A program made the translations under genes and the position numbers. From Stenotrophomonas sp. ASS1 (GTDB lineage Bacteria > Pseudomonadota > Gammaproteobacteria > Xanthomonadales > Xanthomonadaceae): DNA of 64,000 nt. The stretch spans positions 1,012,001 to 1,076,000 of the forward strand of contig NZ_CP031167.1 of assembly GCF_004346925.1 (NCBI RefSeq). The letters run 5' to 3'. Below are positions 8,163 to 18,607 of this stretch, in pieces (position 1 is the first letter of the stretch; each line of letters starts with the position of its first letter). Under the pieces are notes generated by a model that ran no database searches, was not told the origin of the DNA, and worked only from the letters and a program-made list of their open reading frames with translations.

Positions 8163-9605
8163 TCAAGCGATTCTGACCCTTTCGTGCGAGGCGGAAATGT
8201 TCATGGCTTCACGATACTTCGCCACGGTGCGTCGCGCTACTGGAATTCCCGACGATTTGAGCAGGTCAGCCAGCTTGGCGTCAGAAAGCGGCTTGCGCGG
8301 GTTCTCGTCGTCGATCAGGCGCCGGATCATCGCCTGGATGGCCGTGCTGGACGCCTCGCCACCGCCCTCGGTATCGATGCCCGAGGCGAAGAAGGCGCGC
8401 AGCGGCAGGGTGCCGCGCGGGGTACGCACGTGCTTGCGGGCGATCGCACGCGAGACCGTGGATTCGTGCAGGCCGAGCTCGGTGGCGATCTCGCGCAGGG
8501 TCAGTGGACGCAGCGCCTGCTCGCCGAATTCGAGGAAGCTGGCCTGCTGCAGGATCAGGCTGCGTACCACCCGCAGCAGGGTTTCGCCACGCTGCTGCAG
8601 CCCTTTCAGCAGCCAGCGCGCTTCCTGCAGCTGGGCACGCAGGTAGCCGGCATCGGCGTCGCCACAACGTCGGATCAGCTGTTCGTAGCCGCGGTGGATC
8701 ACCACCTTCGGCCCGGCATGCGCGGCCAGCGCTGCGCGCCATACGCCGTTCTGCCGCCACACCACCACATCCGGCACCACGTAGGTGTCCTGCGACAGCG
8801 GTGCGATCTGCGTGCCCGGGCGCGGGTCCAGCGAGCGCAGCAGGGTGACTGCGGTCTCGACCTCGTCCAGGGGCTGTTTCAGTTCATGGGCCAGCCCGGC
8901 GACGCCGCTGCGCGGCAGCCGTTCCAGCGGGCCTGCGGCAATCTGTCGCGCCAGCACCAGGCCGGGCGTGTCACCGGCCAGCACATCCAGCTGCAGCAGC
9001 AGGCATTCGCCCAGCGTGCGTGCAGCCACACCGACCGGATCGAAACGCTGGATGCGATGCAGCACGGCGAGGATCTCGTCCTCGTCGGCGTGGATCGCCG
9101 GCAACAGGGTTTCGGCGATGGTGGCCAGCGGCTCGCGCAGGTAACCGTCGTCGTCCAGTGCATCGATCAGTGCGGCACCGATACTGCGATCACGCGAGGA
9201 CAGATGCGACAGATGCAGCTGCCACAGCAGATGGTCGGCCAGTGTTTCGGTTTCGGCTACGCGCTCGGCGGCGCTGCCGGTGTCGTCGTCATCGTCGAAG
9301 CTGCCGCCGCTGCCGGCCGCGCTCCAGTCCAGTTCGGCCGGTGCCCAGTCGTCACCGGCATCGGTACGTTCTGCGGGCGCATCACCGTCGTTGCCATCGT
9401 TGCCATCGTTGCCATCGCTGCCTTCGTTGCTGGCGCTGCTGCTGTCACTGCTGTCGGCCCAGTCCAGCAGCGGATTGCTTTCCACCGCCTGGGCGATCTC
9501 CAGCTCCAGCTCGGTGGTGGACATCTGCAGCAGCTTGATCGCCTGCTGCAACTGGGGCGTGAGCACCAGTTGCTGTCCCAACGATGTCTGCAGCCGAGTC
9601 TTCAT
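8163..9605 (-). CDS. rpoN: RNA polymerase sigma-54 factor RpoN
   Basis: The 480-residue sigma-54 starts with the activator-interacting region I (LGQQLVLTPQLQQAIKLLQM). It has an acidic, low-complexity region II (about 47-130), the core-binding domain, a helix-turn-helix (STVSRAIARKHVRTPRG) and ends with the RpoN box ARRTVAKYRE. Region II contains a run of GND triplets made by a 9-bp tandem repeat at about 9388-9419, a possible site of length variation. It lies between lptB and hpf on the same strand. Confidence 0.96.
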   Translation of the reverse strand: MKTRLQTSLGQQLVLTPQLQQAIKLLQMSTTELELEIAQAVESNPLLDWADSSDSSSASNEGSDGNDGNDGNDGDAPAERTDAGDDWAPAELDWSAAGSGGSFDDDDDTGSAAERVAETETLADHLLWQLHLSHLSSRDRSIGAALIDALDDDGYLREPLATIAETLLPAIHADEDEILAVLHRIQRFDPVGVAARTLGECLLLQLDVLAGDTPGLVLARQIAAGPLERLPRSGVAGLAHELKQPLDEVETAVTLLRSLDPRPGTQIAPLSQDTYVVPDVVVWRQNGVWRAALAAHAGPKVVIHRGYEQLIRRCGDADAGYLRAQLQEARWLLKGLQQRGETLLRVVRSLILQQASFLEFGEQALRPLTLREIATELGLHESTVSRAIARKHVRTPRGTLPLRAFFASGIDTEGGGEASSTAIQAMIRRLIDDENPRKPLSDAKLADLLKSSGIPVARRTVAKYREAMNISASHERVRIA

Positions 9606-9644
9606 GCCTGTGCCGAAAGGAAGGAGAGGAACCCGGCGACTGCT

Positions 9645-10364
9645 TCACAGCTTGAAGGAATCCCCGAGGTAGACGCGACGTACATCGGCGTTGTCCAGGA
9701 TCGCTTCCGGCGAGCCCTGGGCCAGCACGCTGCCCTCAGCGAGAATATACGCGCGGTCGCAGATACCCAAGGTCTCGCGCACGTTGTGGTCGGTGATCAG
9801 CACGCCGATGCCACGCTGCTTGAGATGGGTGACGATGCGCTGGATCTCGCCGACGGAAATCGGGTCGACGCCGGCGAACGGTTCGTCGAGCAGGATCAGG
9901 CGCGGCTGCGCGGCCAAGGCACGGGCGATCTCGCAGCGGCGACGTTCGCCACCGGACAGGCTGGCGCCGAGCTGGTCGGCGACATGGCCCAGCTGTAGTT
10001 CGTCGAGCAGGCTGTTCAATTCACGCTCGCGGCCAGCCGAATCCAGGCCCTCGCGCAGCTCCAGCACCAGGCGGATGTTGTCGGCCACGGTCAGCTTGCG
10101 GAACACCGACGGCTCCTGCGGCAGGTAACCCACGCCCTGCTTGGCCCGGGTATACATCGGGTCGCCGGTGATGTCCTTGCCGTCGAGCACGATGCTGCCA
10201 GCATCGGCGGCAACCAGACCGACGATCATGTAGAAGCAAGTGGTCTTGCCGGCGCCGTTGGGGCCCAGCAGGCCGACCACTTCACCGGCGTCGAGGGTCA
10301 GCCCGAAGTCCTTGACGACTTCGCGTTGCTTGTACTTCTTGCGCAGGCCCTTGGCGACGAGCAT
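9645..10364 (-). CDS. lptB: LPS export ABC transporter ATPase LptB
   Basis: The 239-residue ABC ATPase has Walker [10 protein letters not shown] (about 34-42), the signature [15 protein letters not shown], Walker [14 protein letters not shown] and the switch His in [12 protein letters not shown]. It powers LPS extraction from the inner membrane with LptFG (not in this window) and LptC. It overlaps lptA by 1 bp and sits 39 nt before rpoN. Confidence 0.96.
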   Translation of the reverse strand: MLVAKGLRKKYKQREVVKDFGLTLDAGEVVGLLGPNGAGKTTCFYMIVGLVAADAGSIVLDGKDITGDPMYTRAKQGVGYLPQEPSVFRKLTVADNIRLVLELREGLDSAGRERELNSLLDELQLGHVADQLGASLSGGERRRCEIARALAAQPRLILLDEPFAGVDPISVGEIQRIVTHLKQRGIGVLITDHNVRETLGICDRAYILAEGSVLAQGSPEAILDNADVRRVYLGDSFKL

Positions 10365-10915
10365 TACTTCCTGCTCCCGGCCGGCTGTGCCGGCGTGGTG
10401 GCCTTGGGCTGTGCCGCAGGTGCGGCCGGGGTCTTGTTCTTCGGCGGGATGACGGTGCGCACGCGGCTGCCGTCGCCACCGGAGTTCATTTCGCCGGTGC
10501 GGGTGTTGTAGACCATGCGCTGGCCGGCATTGGTGCCGCGCGCGCTGGTGACCTTGTAGTTGCCTGTCAGGGTGATGATCTCGGTCTTGATGTCGTAGTC
10601 GATGCGATCGGCCAGCGCGTCCATCCAGGTGCCATCATCGAGCTGCTGCTTCATCTTGGCCTGCTTGCCGGTGAACACCACACGCACCGCTTCGCCGTCC
10701 TTGAGGTAGATCTCGGCCTCGGACGAGCGCAGGTCCAGCGTGCCCTGGGTGATGATCACGCCCTGCGACAGCACGGTCTTGCCGTCGCCGGTGAGCGTGC
10801 CCGACTGGGCGCCGGAATCGATGTGCATGTCTTCGTTGCGGTCGGTGGACTTGGCGAAGGCGGCGCTGGGGACAAGAAGACCAAGCGCGAGTACGGCGGC
10901 AAAGGGAATCTTCAT
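10364..10915 (-). CDS. lptA: Periplasmic LPS transport protein LptA
   Basis: The 183-residue protein has a Sec signal peptide ([21 protein letters not shown]), one OstA/LptA jelly-roll domain and a Pro/Ala/Lys-rich tail. LptA oligomers bridge LptC in the inner membrane to LptD in the outer membrane. The start is preceded by a short gap after lptC (104 nt). Its stop overlaps the lptB start by 1 bp. Confidence 0.93.
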   Translation of the reverse strand: MKIPFAAVLALGLLVPSAAFAKSTDRNEDMHIDSGAQSGTLTGDGKTVLSQGVIITQGTLDLRSSEAEIYLKDGEAVRVVFTGKQAKMKQQLDDGTWMDALADRIDYDIKTEIITLTGNYKVTSARGTNAGQRMVYNTRTGEMNSGGDGSRVRTVIPPKNKTPAAPAAQPKATTPAQPAGSRK

Positions 10916-11019
10916 CGGGGTCCGTTCTACCGGTGGGGGCCTCCCGGGTGGACCGGGGGCGGGCGGGTGGGGCTGCCGGCCTTGCGCCTGTCCGGAGACG
11001 TCGCAGGCTGGCGGCGGAA

Positions 11020-11595
11020 TCAGCGTTTGGGCGTGTAGCGGCCCTTGGACTGGCTGAGGAAATGATACGTGTTGTTCTTCGAATCCACTTCGAAGCCGAC
11101 GCCGGACTGTTCCATGCCCGGGCGGGTCATGGTCACCAGGGCGTCGGTGCGGGCGCGGTTTTCCTTCGGGAACACGTCCAGATGGTCGGTGCGGAAGGTG
11201 GTCGGCACCGTGCCCGGGCCGACCGGGCTGTCGCCGGCGACATTGCCGCGCAGCTTCATCTCGTCGCCCTTGGCGCTGAGCCAGCCGGTTTCGGCACGCA
11301 GGGTCCAGTGCCTGCCATCCTTGTCCGGCATCTCGAACAACGGCGTGGCGATGTTGATGGTCTGGTCACCGCGCTGGCGTTCCAGCAGCGGCGCACGCAG
11401 CGTGGTCGATTCCTTGCCGTGCTCATCCAGGGCGACGATCTGGAAGTCGTGCAGGATGTAATCCACGCCCACTTCCTGGCCGCCACTGGCTGGCCCCTTG
11501 TCGCGGTTGCGCAGCGCCGCCCAGCTGCTCAGCAGGGCGGCCAGCAGCAGGCCGATGCCGAGCAGGGTGCGCCAGTTCACGGTCGGCAGGTTCAT
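11020..11595 (-). CDS. lptC: LPS export protein LptC
   Basis: The 191-residue bitopic inner-membrane protein has an N-terminal membrane helix (LLGIGLLLAALLSSWAAL) and a periplasmic LptC/OstA-like domain. It links the LptBFG transporter to LptA. The ATG at 11595 overlaps the kdsC stop by 4 bp. The frame is open further upstream inside kdsC, but the membrane anchor fixes the start. Confidence 0.9.
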   Translation of the reverse strand: MNLPTVNWRTLLGIGLLLAALLSSWAALRNRDKGPASGGQEVGVDYILHDFQIVALDEHGKESTTLRAPLLERQRGDQTINIATPLFEMPDKDGRHWTLRAETGWLSAKGDEMKLRGNVAGDSPVGPGTVPTTFRTDHLDVFPKENRARTDALVTMTRPGMEQSGVGFEVDSKNNTYHFLSQSKGRYTPKR

Positions 11596-12140
11596 GCGCC
11601 GAACCTCGCCAGCACCGCATCCACATGCCCCTGCGCGGCCAGCAGGATGTCGCACAGCTCGCGCGCGGCGCCACGCCCGCCATCGGCACGGGTCTGCCAG
11701 TGCACGCGCTCGGCGATCCACGGATGGGCGTTGGCCGGCGCCACCGCCAGGCCGACCGCACCCAGTGGTGCCAGGTCGGGCAGGTCATCGCCCATGAAGG
11801 CCACCTGTTCCAGGCCGATGCCATGCTGCGCGCACAGCGCCTGCACGCTGGCCAGCTTGTCGCCCACGGCGATCTGGGTGTCGATGCCGAGGTCGGCGCC
11901 GCGCTTGAGCGCGGACTGGCTGTTGCGCGCGGTGATCAGCACGGGGTGGATGCCGTGCTGCTGCAGCAGTTTCAGGCCCAGGCCATCCTGCACGAAGTAC
12001 GCCTTGCTCTCGTTGCCGTCCTTGTCGTAGTACAGCCGACCGTCGGTGAGGGTGCCGTCCACGTCGAAGCAGGCCAGGCGGATACGGGCCGCGGCGGCAT
12101 GCAGGTGGGCAGGGAAGGCGGGCAGGGGGGACCAGGGCAT
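11592..12140 (-). CDS. kdsC: 3-deoxy-D-manno-octulosonate 8-phosphate phosphatase
   Basis: The 182-residue HAD-family phosphatase has motif I FDVDGTLTDGRL (nucleophile Asp), motif II TARNSQS and motif III/IV GDDLPDLA. It releases Kdo from Kdo-8-P for lipid A core assembly. It sits between kdsD and lptC, a standard arrangement coupling Kdo synthesis to LPS export. The length is typical of KdsC tetramers. Confidence 0.94.
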   Translation of the reverse strand: MPWSPLPAFPAHLHAAAARIRLACFDVDGTLTDGRLYYDKDGNESKAYFVQDGLGLKLLQQHGIHPVLITARNSQSALKRGADLGIDTQIAVGDKLASVQALCAQHGIGLEQVAFMGDDLPDLAPLGAVGLAVAPANAHPWIAERVHWQTRADGGRGAARELCDILLAAQGHVDAVLARFGA

Positions 12141-12206
12141 CAGGGCGGCAGGCTCGGTGGGTTCGGGTGGGGCAGTACAGACTGAATGGGGTCTACGGAC
12201 TGTCGG

Positions 12207-13208
12207 TTAAACCACCCGGGCCCGCAACAGGTCATGAATGTTCAGGGCGCCGACTGCACGGCCCTGGTCATCGACCACGATCAGGCCGGTGATCTTGTGG
12301 GTCTCCATCAGCCGGGCTGCCTCCACCGCCAGCTGGTCGGCGCCGATGGTGCGTGGGTTGCGCGTCATCACATCGGCGATCTTCGCCGTGCGCACGTCCA
12401 GCGCGCTGTCCAGCGCGCGGCGCAGGTCGCCGTCGGTGAACAGGCCGATCAGCACGCCGCCGGCATCGACCACGGCGGTCATGCCCAGCCGTTTGCGGCT
12501 CATCTCCATCAGCGCTTCACTGAGACTGGCGTCGGCGCCCACGCTGGGCAGGTCGTCGCCGGTGTGCATCACGTCGGTGATGTGCAGCAGCAGGCGGCGG
12601 CCGAGGCTGCCGGCCGGGTGCGAGCGGGCGAAGTCATCGGCGGTGAAGCCGCGCGCATCGAGCAGGGCCACCGCCAGCGCATCGCCCATCGCCAGCGAGG
12701 CGGTGGTGCTGGAGGTCGGCGCCAGCGCCAGCGGACAGGCCTCGGCCGGCACGCTCACGTCCAGGTGGATGTCGGCGGCGGTGGCCAGGCTGGACTGTGG
12801 GCGCCCGGTCATGGAAATCAGCACGTTGCCCTGGCGCTTGAGCACCGGCAGCAGCATCAGCACCTCGTCTGACTCGCCCGAATAGGACAGGGCCAGCACC
12901 ACGTCGTCCTCGGTGATCATGCCCAGGTCGCCGTGGCCGGCTTCACCGGGGTGCACGTAGAACGCCGGCGTACCGGTGGACGCCAGGGTGGCGGCGATCT
13001 TGCGGGCGATGTGCCCGGACTTGCCCATGCCGGTGGCGACCACCCGGCCGCGGCTGCCCAGGATCGCCTGGCAGGCCTGCTGGAACGCCTCGCCAAGGCG
13101 GTCGGCCACGGCGTCCAGCGCCTGCCGCTCGATCTCGAAGACGCGGCGGCCGCTGGCGACCAGGCCGGCAGGGTCGACGGAACGGGGGGGCAACAGGGAT
13201 TCGGCCAT
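12207..13208 (-). CDS. kdsD: Arabinose-5-phosphate isomerase
   Basis: The 333-residue enzyme interconverts ribulose-5-P and arabinose-5-P, the first committed step to Kdo. It has an N-terminal SIS domain (about 45-180, with GMGKSGHIARKIAATLAST, HPGEAGHGDLG and LSYSGESDEV) and two C-terminal CBS domains (about 210-330). The ATG at 13208 is taken from homology; the frame stays open another 500 codons antisense to murA, which is only a shadow. It is divergent from ibaG/murA. Confidence 0.95.
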   Translation of the reverse strand: MAESLLPPRSVDPAGLVASGRRVFEIERQALDAVADRLGEAFQQACQAILGSRGRVVATGMGKSGHIARKIAATLASTGTPAFYVHPGEAGHGDLGMITEDDVVLALSYSGESDEVLMLLPVLKRQGNVLISMTGRPQSSLATAADIHLDVSVPAEACPLALAPTSSTTASLAMGDALAVALLDARGFTADDFARSHPAGSLGRRLLLHITDVMHTGDDLPSVGADASLSEALMEMSRKRLGMTAVVDAGGVLIGLFTDGDLRRALDSALDVRTAKIADVMTRNPRTIGADQLAVEAARLMETHKITGLIVVDDQGRAVGALNIHDLLRARVV

Positions 13209-13262
13209 GCGGACGCCACGCAGCGGAAGTAGAATGGAGGCACATTTTATTAGGAAAGCCCG

Positions 13263-13493
13263 TTGGACGCCGACACCATCCGCAATCTGATCGAAACCGG
13301 CCTGCCCGGCGCCCGCGCCGACGTGCAGGGCGACGATGGCGTGCATTTCGAAGCGACCGTGGTCTGCGAGGCCTTCGCCGGCAAGATGCCGCTGGCCCGC
13401 CACCGCATGGTGTATGCCACGCTGGGCGACCTGATGGGCGGCGCGATCCACGCGCTGGCGCTGAAAACCGTGACCCCGGCCGAAGCCGGCTGA
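13263..13493 (+). CDS. ibaG: BolA-family protein IbaG
   Basis: The 76-residue BolA-like protein of the IbaG/YrbA subfamily has the FAGKMPLARHRMVY segment typical of BolA and an early Cys (VVCEAF). It starts with TTG at 13263, with AGGAAA about 7 nt upstream; no ATG is in position to encode the conserved N-terminal helix. IbaG binds monothiol glutaredoxin with a shared Fe-S cluster and is linked to acid and envelope stress. It lies 21 nt before murA, as in many gammaproteobacteria. Confidence 0.9.
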   Translation: MDADTIRNLIETGLPGARADVQGDDGVHFEATVVCEAFAGKMPLARHRMVYATLGDLMGGAIHALALKTVTPAEAG

Positions 13494-15112
<1,619 letters not shown>

Positions 15113-15146
15113 GAAAACGCCCGCGAAAGCGGGCGTTTTCTTTTCG
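15113..15146 (+). terminator. Intrinsic terminator after murA unit
   Basis: The hairpin AAAACGCCCGC / GCGGGCGTTTT with a GAAA loop and flanking A and T runs follows the stop of the small membrane protein directly. It can act on both strands, ending the murA unit and possibly the convergent DUF3108 unit. Confidence 0.9.
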
Positions 15147-15223
15147 GTAGTGCCGGCCGCTGGCCGGCAACCCCATCAACCTCGTGGAGCATCGCGAGAA
15201 TGCCGGGCAGTGGCCGGCACTAC
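15147..15223. repeat. GTAG-type REP, inverted pair
   Basis: A GTAGTGCCGGCCGCTGGCCG unit at 15147 is followed by an inverse, slightly diverged copy ending ACTAC at 15223. It fills the gap between the convergent murA and DUF3108 units. Confidence 0.85.
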
Positions 15224-15234
15224 CGGTTCGCGCG

Positions 15235-15918
15235 TCAGTTCATCGCCTTGATGGTCAGGTCCAGCGCATCGCGGCCGCTCTCACGCTGCAGCATGCGCGC
15301 CGGCACCGGGAATTCCGGCACGATCCAGGCGATCAGCTCCTTGTTGCCGTCGGCGCGCGAGACCTTGGTGGCCTCGTAGCTCTTGCCGCCCACGGTGATC
15401 GATTCCTTGCCGATCACACGGTACGTCATGTTCTTGATGCGGCCTTCGTCGACCATGCGATAGGTCAGCGGCTTGCCCGCCGCCAGGTCACGGGCGATCG
15501 CCAGGTTGATCAGCAGCGCGTCCATGTCACCGGTTTTCAGCGCAATCGGGCCAGCGCGATCCGGCTTGATGTCACCGGTCCAGGTGGCCTGGTTGCTGGT
15601 CCAGTTGTAGTTGGCCTGCACGTTGCGCTTCTTCACCAGCAGCGCCGAACGGTCCTGGCTGCTGAGCGGGCGCAGCTGGCCACGCACTTCCTCGAACACC
15701 GTGCTCTGGCTGAGGTCGGCCAGCTGGTTCTTCACCTGCAGGCTGTAGCGCCACTTGTTGCTGCCTTCGCTGACCAGGGTCATGGTGCCGTTGGCCTGCA
15801 TGCCCATGTAGCTGGCCAGGTAATCGGCCTTGAACGGTTCCAGCGCCATGGCCGGCAGGCTGGCCACGGTCAGGGCAGCGGCTGCGATCCAGGTGAGGGG
15901 GCGGGTCAGGGTATTCAT
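15235..15918 (-). CDS. Exported DUF3108 protein (paralogue 1)
   Basis: The 227-residue protein has a Sec signal peptide (WIAAAALTVASLPAMA) and a DUF3108 domain over the rest (YLASYMGMQANGTMTLV to RESGRDALDLTIKAM). A good AAGGAG ribosome site precedes the ATG. DUF3108 proteins are beta-rich periplasmic or outer-membrane-associated proteins of uncertain role. It lies 2 nt after a second DUF3108 gene with the same motif order, including FEERSG/FEEVRG, a basic segment, TGD and LLINLAI. The pair is a tandem duplication. Confidence 0.85.
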   Translation of the reverse strand: MNTLTRPLTWIAAAALTVASLPAMALEPFKADYLASYMGMQANGTMTLVSEGSNKWRYSLQVKNQLADLSQSTVFEEVRGQLRPLSSQDRSALLVKKRNVQANYNWTSNQATWTGDIKPDRAGPIALKTGDMDALLINLAIARDLAAGKPLTYRMVDEGRIKNMTYRVIGKESITVGGKSYEATKVSRADGNKELIAWIVPEFPVPARMLQRESGRDALDLTIKAMN

Positions 15919-15920
15919 GC

Positions 15921-16757
15921 TCAGACTCCTTGGTATTCGATCAGGCGCAGATCGACGCGGTCTTCGCCGTCTTCGCGTTGCAGGATGCGCACCGGGGTGG
16001 GGACACCGTTGGCGATCCAGAGAATGGTTTCGTTTCTGCCACCGTTGGTCCGGTAGACCCGCAGTGCGTTGTAGGACAGGTCGCCGACCTCGACGTTCTC
16101 GGTCTGCGGCGCGGCCTGGTAGTCGTGTTCGCGGACCTTGCCCATGTCCACGTAGCGGTAATGCATGGAGGCGCCTGGACGCGCATCGCGCATGATCGCC
16201 AGGTTGATCAGTAGCGCGCTCTGGTCGCCTGCCTGCAGCGGGATCGGTTGCGCGCGTTCCTTCTTGACGTCACCGGTCCATTGCGCGGTGCCGGCCTGCC
16301 AGTTGTAGGTGCCGACCGCCTTCTTGCCCAGGAACAGGCCCTTGCGCACCGTGCTCTGGCTGAGCGGCGCATACACGCCGCTGCGCTCCTCGAACACTGT
16401 GCTCTGTTCGATGTTCAGGCCCAGCACGCTGGCAAAGCCGCGGCGGCCGACCACCTGCATGTCCACCCGCCACTGGCTGCCGCCGGTGTGGGTGACCTGC
16501 ATGCTGGCATCGCCCGCTTCCTTGCCCTTGTAGAAGGCCTGGTAGGTGGCGCTGAACGGTTGCAGCGGCGGTGGCTCCCAGGCCAGTGCCGGTGGCATCG
16601 GTACGGCCGGCGCATCGGCTGGCGGCTGCGCTGCGGGCACCGGTGCCGGCACCGGTGCCGGCGGGGCGGCGGGCGCCTGTGCCTGGCCCCAGCCCACGCC
16701 GGGGAACACGGCAAGCGACAACAGCAATGGAGTGGACAGCAGGGTCGTGGTCTTCAT
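15921..16757 (-). CDS. Exported DUF3108 protein with Pro/Ala linker (paralogue 2)
   Basis: The 278-residue protein has a signal peptide, a Pro/Ala-rich linker of about 35 residues (repeating PAPVPAP), and then a DUF3108 domain parallel to that of its neighbour (YQAFYKGKEAGDASM, STVFEERSGVYAPLSQSTV, QSALLINLAIMRDA, RILQREDGEDRVDLRLIEYQG). The linker may span part of the periplasm or peptidoglycan. It is followed by paralogue 1 after 2 nt, so they are almost certainly cotranscribed. The function is unknown. Confidence 0.85.
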   Translation of the reverse strand: MKTTTLLSTPLLLSLAVFPGVGWGQAQAPAAPPAPVPAPVPAAQPPADAPAVPMPPALAWEPPPLQPFSATYQAFYKGKEAGDASMQVTHTGGSQWRVDMQVVGRRGFASVLGLNIEQSTVFEERSGVYAPLSQSTVRKGLFLGKKAVGTYNWQAGTAQWTGDVKKERAQPIPLQAGDQSALLINLAIMRDARPGASMHYRYVDMGKVREHDYQAAPQTENVEVGDLSYNALRVYRTNGGRNETILWIANGVPTPVRILQREDGEDRVDLRLIEYQGV

Positions 16758-16824
16758 GGAGGACAGGGACCGCAGGAGGGGGCAGGATGCCAGCCCCGCA
16801 GTCAGCGGGGCGTGTGCATGGGGA

Positions 16825-17484
16825 CTACCGGTTCAGGTTCCCGGCGGAATCTAGGGCCAACGGGCTAAACAGGGGGTGACCGTCCAGTTGCGGCTGGCCA
16901 TCCCGTTCAGCCAGGCGGCCGGCGCACAACAGCTGCAGGGTGGCGATCAGCAGCGGATGCTCCACCGCCAGCACGCGCGCGGCGAGGCTGTCGGCGTCAT
17001 CGCCGGGCAGCACCGGCACCCGCACCTGCGCCAGCACGGCGCCCGCATCCAGCTCGGGCACGACCAGATGGACGCTGGCACCGTGCTCGGCGTCGCCCGC
17101 CTGCAGCGCCCGTGCGTGGGTGTCCAGGCCCTTGTGCAGCGGCAGCAGCGATGGATGGATGTTGACCAGCCGGCCATTGAAGCGCTGTACGAAGGCCGCG
17201 CCGAGGATGCGCATGTAGCCGGCGCAGACGATCCAGTCCGGTTGTACTGCGGCCAGCGCATCGCCGAGCGCCTGCTCGTAGCTGGCGCGGTCGCTGAAGG
17301 ACTTCGGTGCATGCGCCCAGCGCAGGTTCGGTGCGACGCGCTGCAGGGCCTCTGCGGCGGGGCGGTCGGAAAACACGCCGACCACCTCGGCGGGCAGTCG
17401 GCCGTCGGCAATGGCATCGAGGATGGCCTGCAGGTTGCTGCCGCGGCCGGAGGCGAGCACGCCAATGCGGGTGGTCGCGGTCAC
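16825..17484 (-). CDS. purN: Phosphoribosylglycinamide formyltransferase PurN
   Basis: This 219-residue purine enzyme uses 10-formyl-THF to formylate GAR. Motifs are GVLASGRGSNLQAIL (N-terminal loop), VCAGYMRILG, the catalytic NIHPSLLPLHKGLDTH with Asn-His, and HLVVPELDAGAVLAQ with the catalytic Asp. It starts at the GTG at 17484, overlapping the upstream gene by 4 bp (GTGA). purM lies 1.6 kb upstream on the same strand, separated by three membrane-protein genes. Confidence 0.94.
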   Translation of the reverse strand: MTATTRIGVLASGRGSNLQAILDAIADGRLPAEVVGVFSDRPAAEALQRVAPNLRWAHAPKSFSDRASYEQALGDALAAVQPDWIVCAGYMRILGAAFVQRFNGRLVNIHPSLLPLHKGLDTHARALQAGDAEHGASVHLVVPELDAGAVLAQVRVPVLPGDDADSLAARVLAVEHPLLIATLQLLCAGRLAERDGQPQLDGHPLFSPLALDSAGNLNR

Positions 17485-18143
17485 TGCTGGGCGCTCCGGC
17501 GGATCAGCGGCCAGATCAGCAGGCTGCCGAGGGTGGCCATCAGCATGTCGGCGTGCGCGTCCCACATGTCGCCCTGCTGCCCGTTGTAGGCCTCGGCAGC
17601 ATCCGGTGACAGCGCCAGCGCGATGGCCCACTCGAACCATTCGTAGACCAGGCTGGCACACATCACCGTCATCACCGCCAGGGTGAAGGCCTGGCCCAGG
17701 CGCAGCGCCGGCCACGCATGACGGGCAAGCTGCAGCAGCGCAGGAGTGAAGCAGACGCCGAACAGGAAGTGGATGAGGCGATCGAAATGGTTGCGCTGCC
17801 AGCCGAAGGCCGCATTCGGCGACCAGCCGCTCAGCGTCTGCGCCCAGGCGTCGTAGGGCACGTTGGAATACAGCCAGCGCGCGGCCACGCAGTGCAGGGC
17901 GATGAAGCCGCAGATCGCGATGAAGGCACCGTTGCCCAGCCAGCCGCCGCGACGGTCGACCCACAGCAGCGCGGCCAGCCCGATCACGGTCAGGGTGCTG
18001 TGCAGGGCCTGTTCGGTAGGCCACAGCGGGTGGACCCAGCTGATTGCGAACACCGCCAGCACGGCGGCAAAGGCCAGCTTCTTGGGGCCCGAGAAACGGT
18101 GGGTGGTGGGCGAAGCGGACGTGGGGAGGGCAGGCGCGGACAT
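17481..18143 (-). CDS. DUF2238-family membrane protein
   Basis: The 220-residue integral membrane protein has about six helices. The conserved DUF2238 (YjdF-like) features are DRLIHFLFGVCFTP and YEWFEWAIAL, followed by GQQGDMWDAHADMLMATLGSLL with acidic and His residues near the C-terminal membrane face. It is cotranslated with purN by overlap but has no evident link to purine synthesis. The function is unknown. Confidence 0.8.
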   Translation of the reverse strand: MSAPALPTSASPTTHRFSGPKKLAFAAVLAVFAISWVHPLWPTEQALHSTLTVIGLAALLWVDRRGGWLGNGAFIAICGFIALHCVAARWLYSNVPYDAWAQTLSGWSPNAAFGWQRNHFDRLIHFLFGVCFTPALLQLARHAWPALRLGQAFTLAVMTVMCASLVYEWFEWAIALALSPDAAEAYNGQQGDMWDAHADMLMATLGSLLIWPLIRRSAQQ

Positions 18144-18184
18144 GGGAAATCGATCAGGAAAGGACGGGGCGTCTGCCGGCAGGT

Positions 18185-18607
18185 TCAGACACTGAGGTGG
18201 TCGCCGCGGTCGAACAGCGCGGCCATGTCAGGTTTGGACAGGAACACCCAGGCATAGGCGGCCAAGGCCATGCCCAGCGGGCCGGCCAGTACGCCCAGCC
18301 ACGCCGCGCGCCGGCACCAGGCCAGCCCGGTGCGATGTGACAGCTGGCGCGCGGTATACAACTGCACGAACCCCAGCACGGCCGCCAGCACGGCGATGGA
18401 CGCATAGACCGTGGTCAGCATCCAGGCATCGTCCAGCCCGCGCGAGTGGGCCACCCATCCGCTGAGGCCAAGAAACGCCACTGTGGCGAACCAATGGAAG
18501 CCGGCCAACGCGTAGAACAGCACTTTCAGCGTCTGCAGGTGGCTGGTCAGCTGCAGCTGCGCCAGGGTCTGATGCGGCAGCGGCGGCGGATTGCCGGAGG
18601 CGGTCAT
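18185..18607 (-). CDS. Hypothetical four-helix membrane protein
   Basis: The 140-residue protein is predicted to have about four membrane helices (VLFYALAGFHWFATVAFLGL, YASIAVLAAVLGFVQLY, and WLGVLAGPLGMALAAYAWVFL are clear). I chose the ATG at 18607, which overlaps the preceding gene's stop by 4 bp. It resembles the neighbour at 18604-19092 in topology and may be a distant relative. I do not recognise a family. Confidence 0.65.
   Translation of the reverse strand: MTASGNPPPLPHQTLAQLQLTSHLQTLKVLFYALAGFHWFATVAFLGLSGWVAHSRGLDDAWMLTTVYASIAVLAAVLGFVQLYTARQLSHRTGLAWCRRAAWLGVLAGPLGMALAAYAWVFLSKPDMAALFDRGDHLSV

Noticed and set aside
16825..18024. Fusion of PurN to an upstream reading frame (399 codons)
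   Set aside because: The extra N-terminal part is an out-of-frame reading of the DUF2238 gene; PurN starts at the GTG at 17484.
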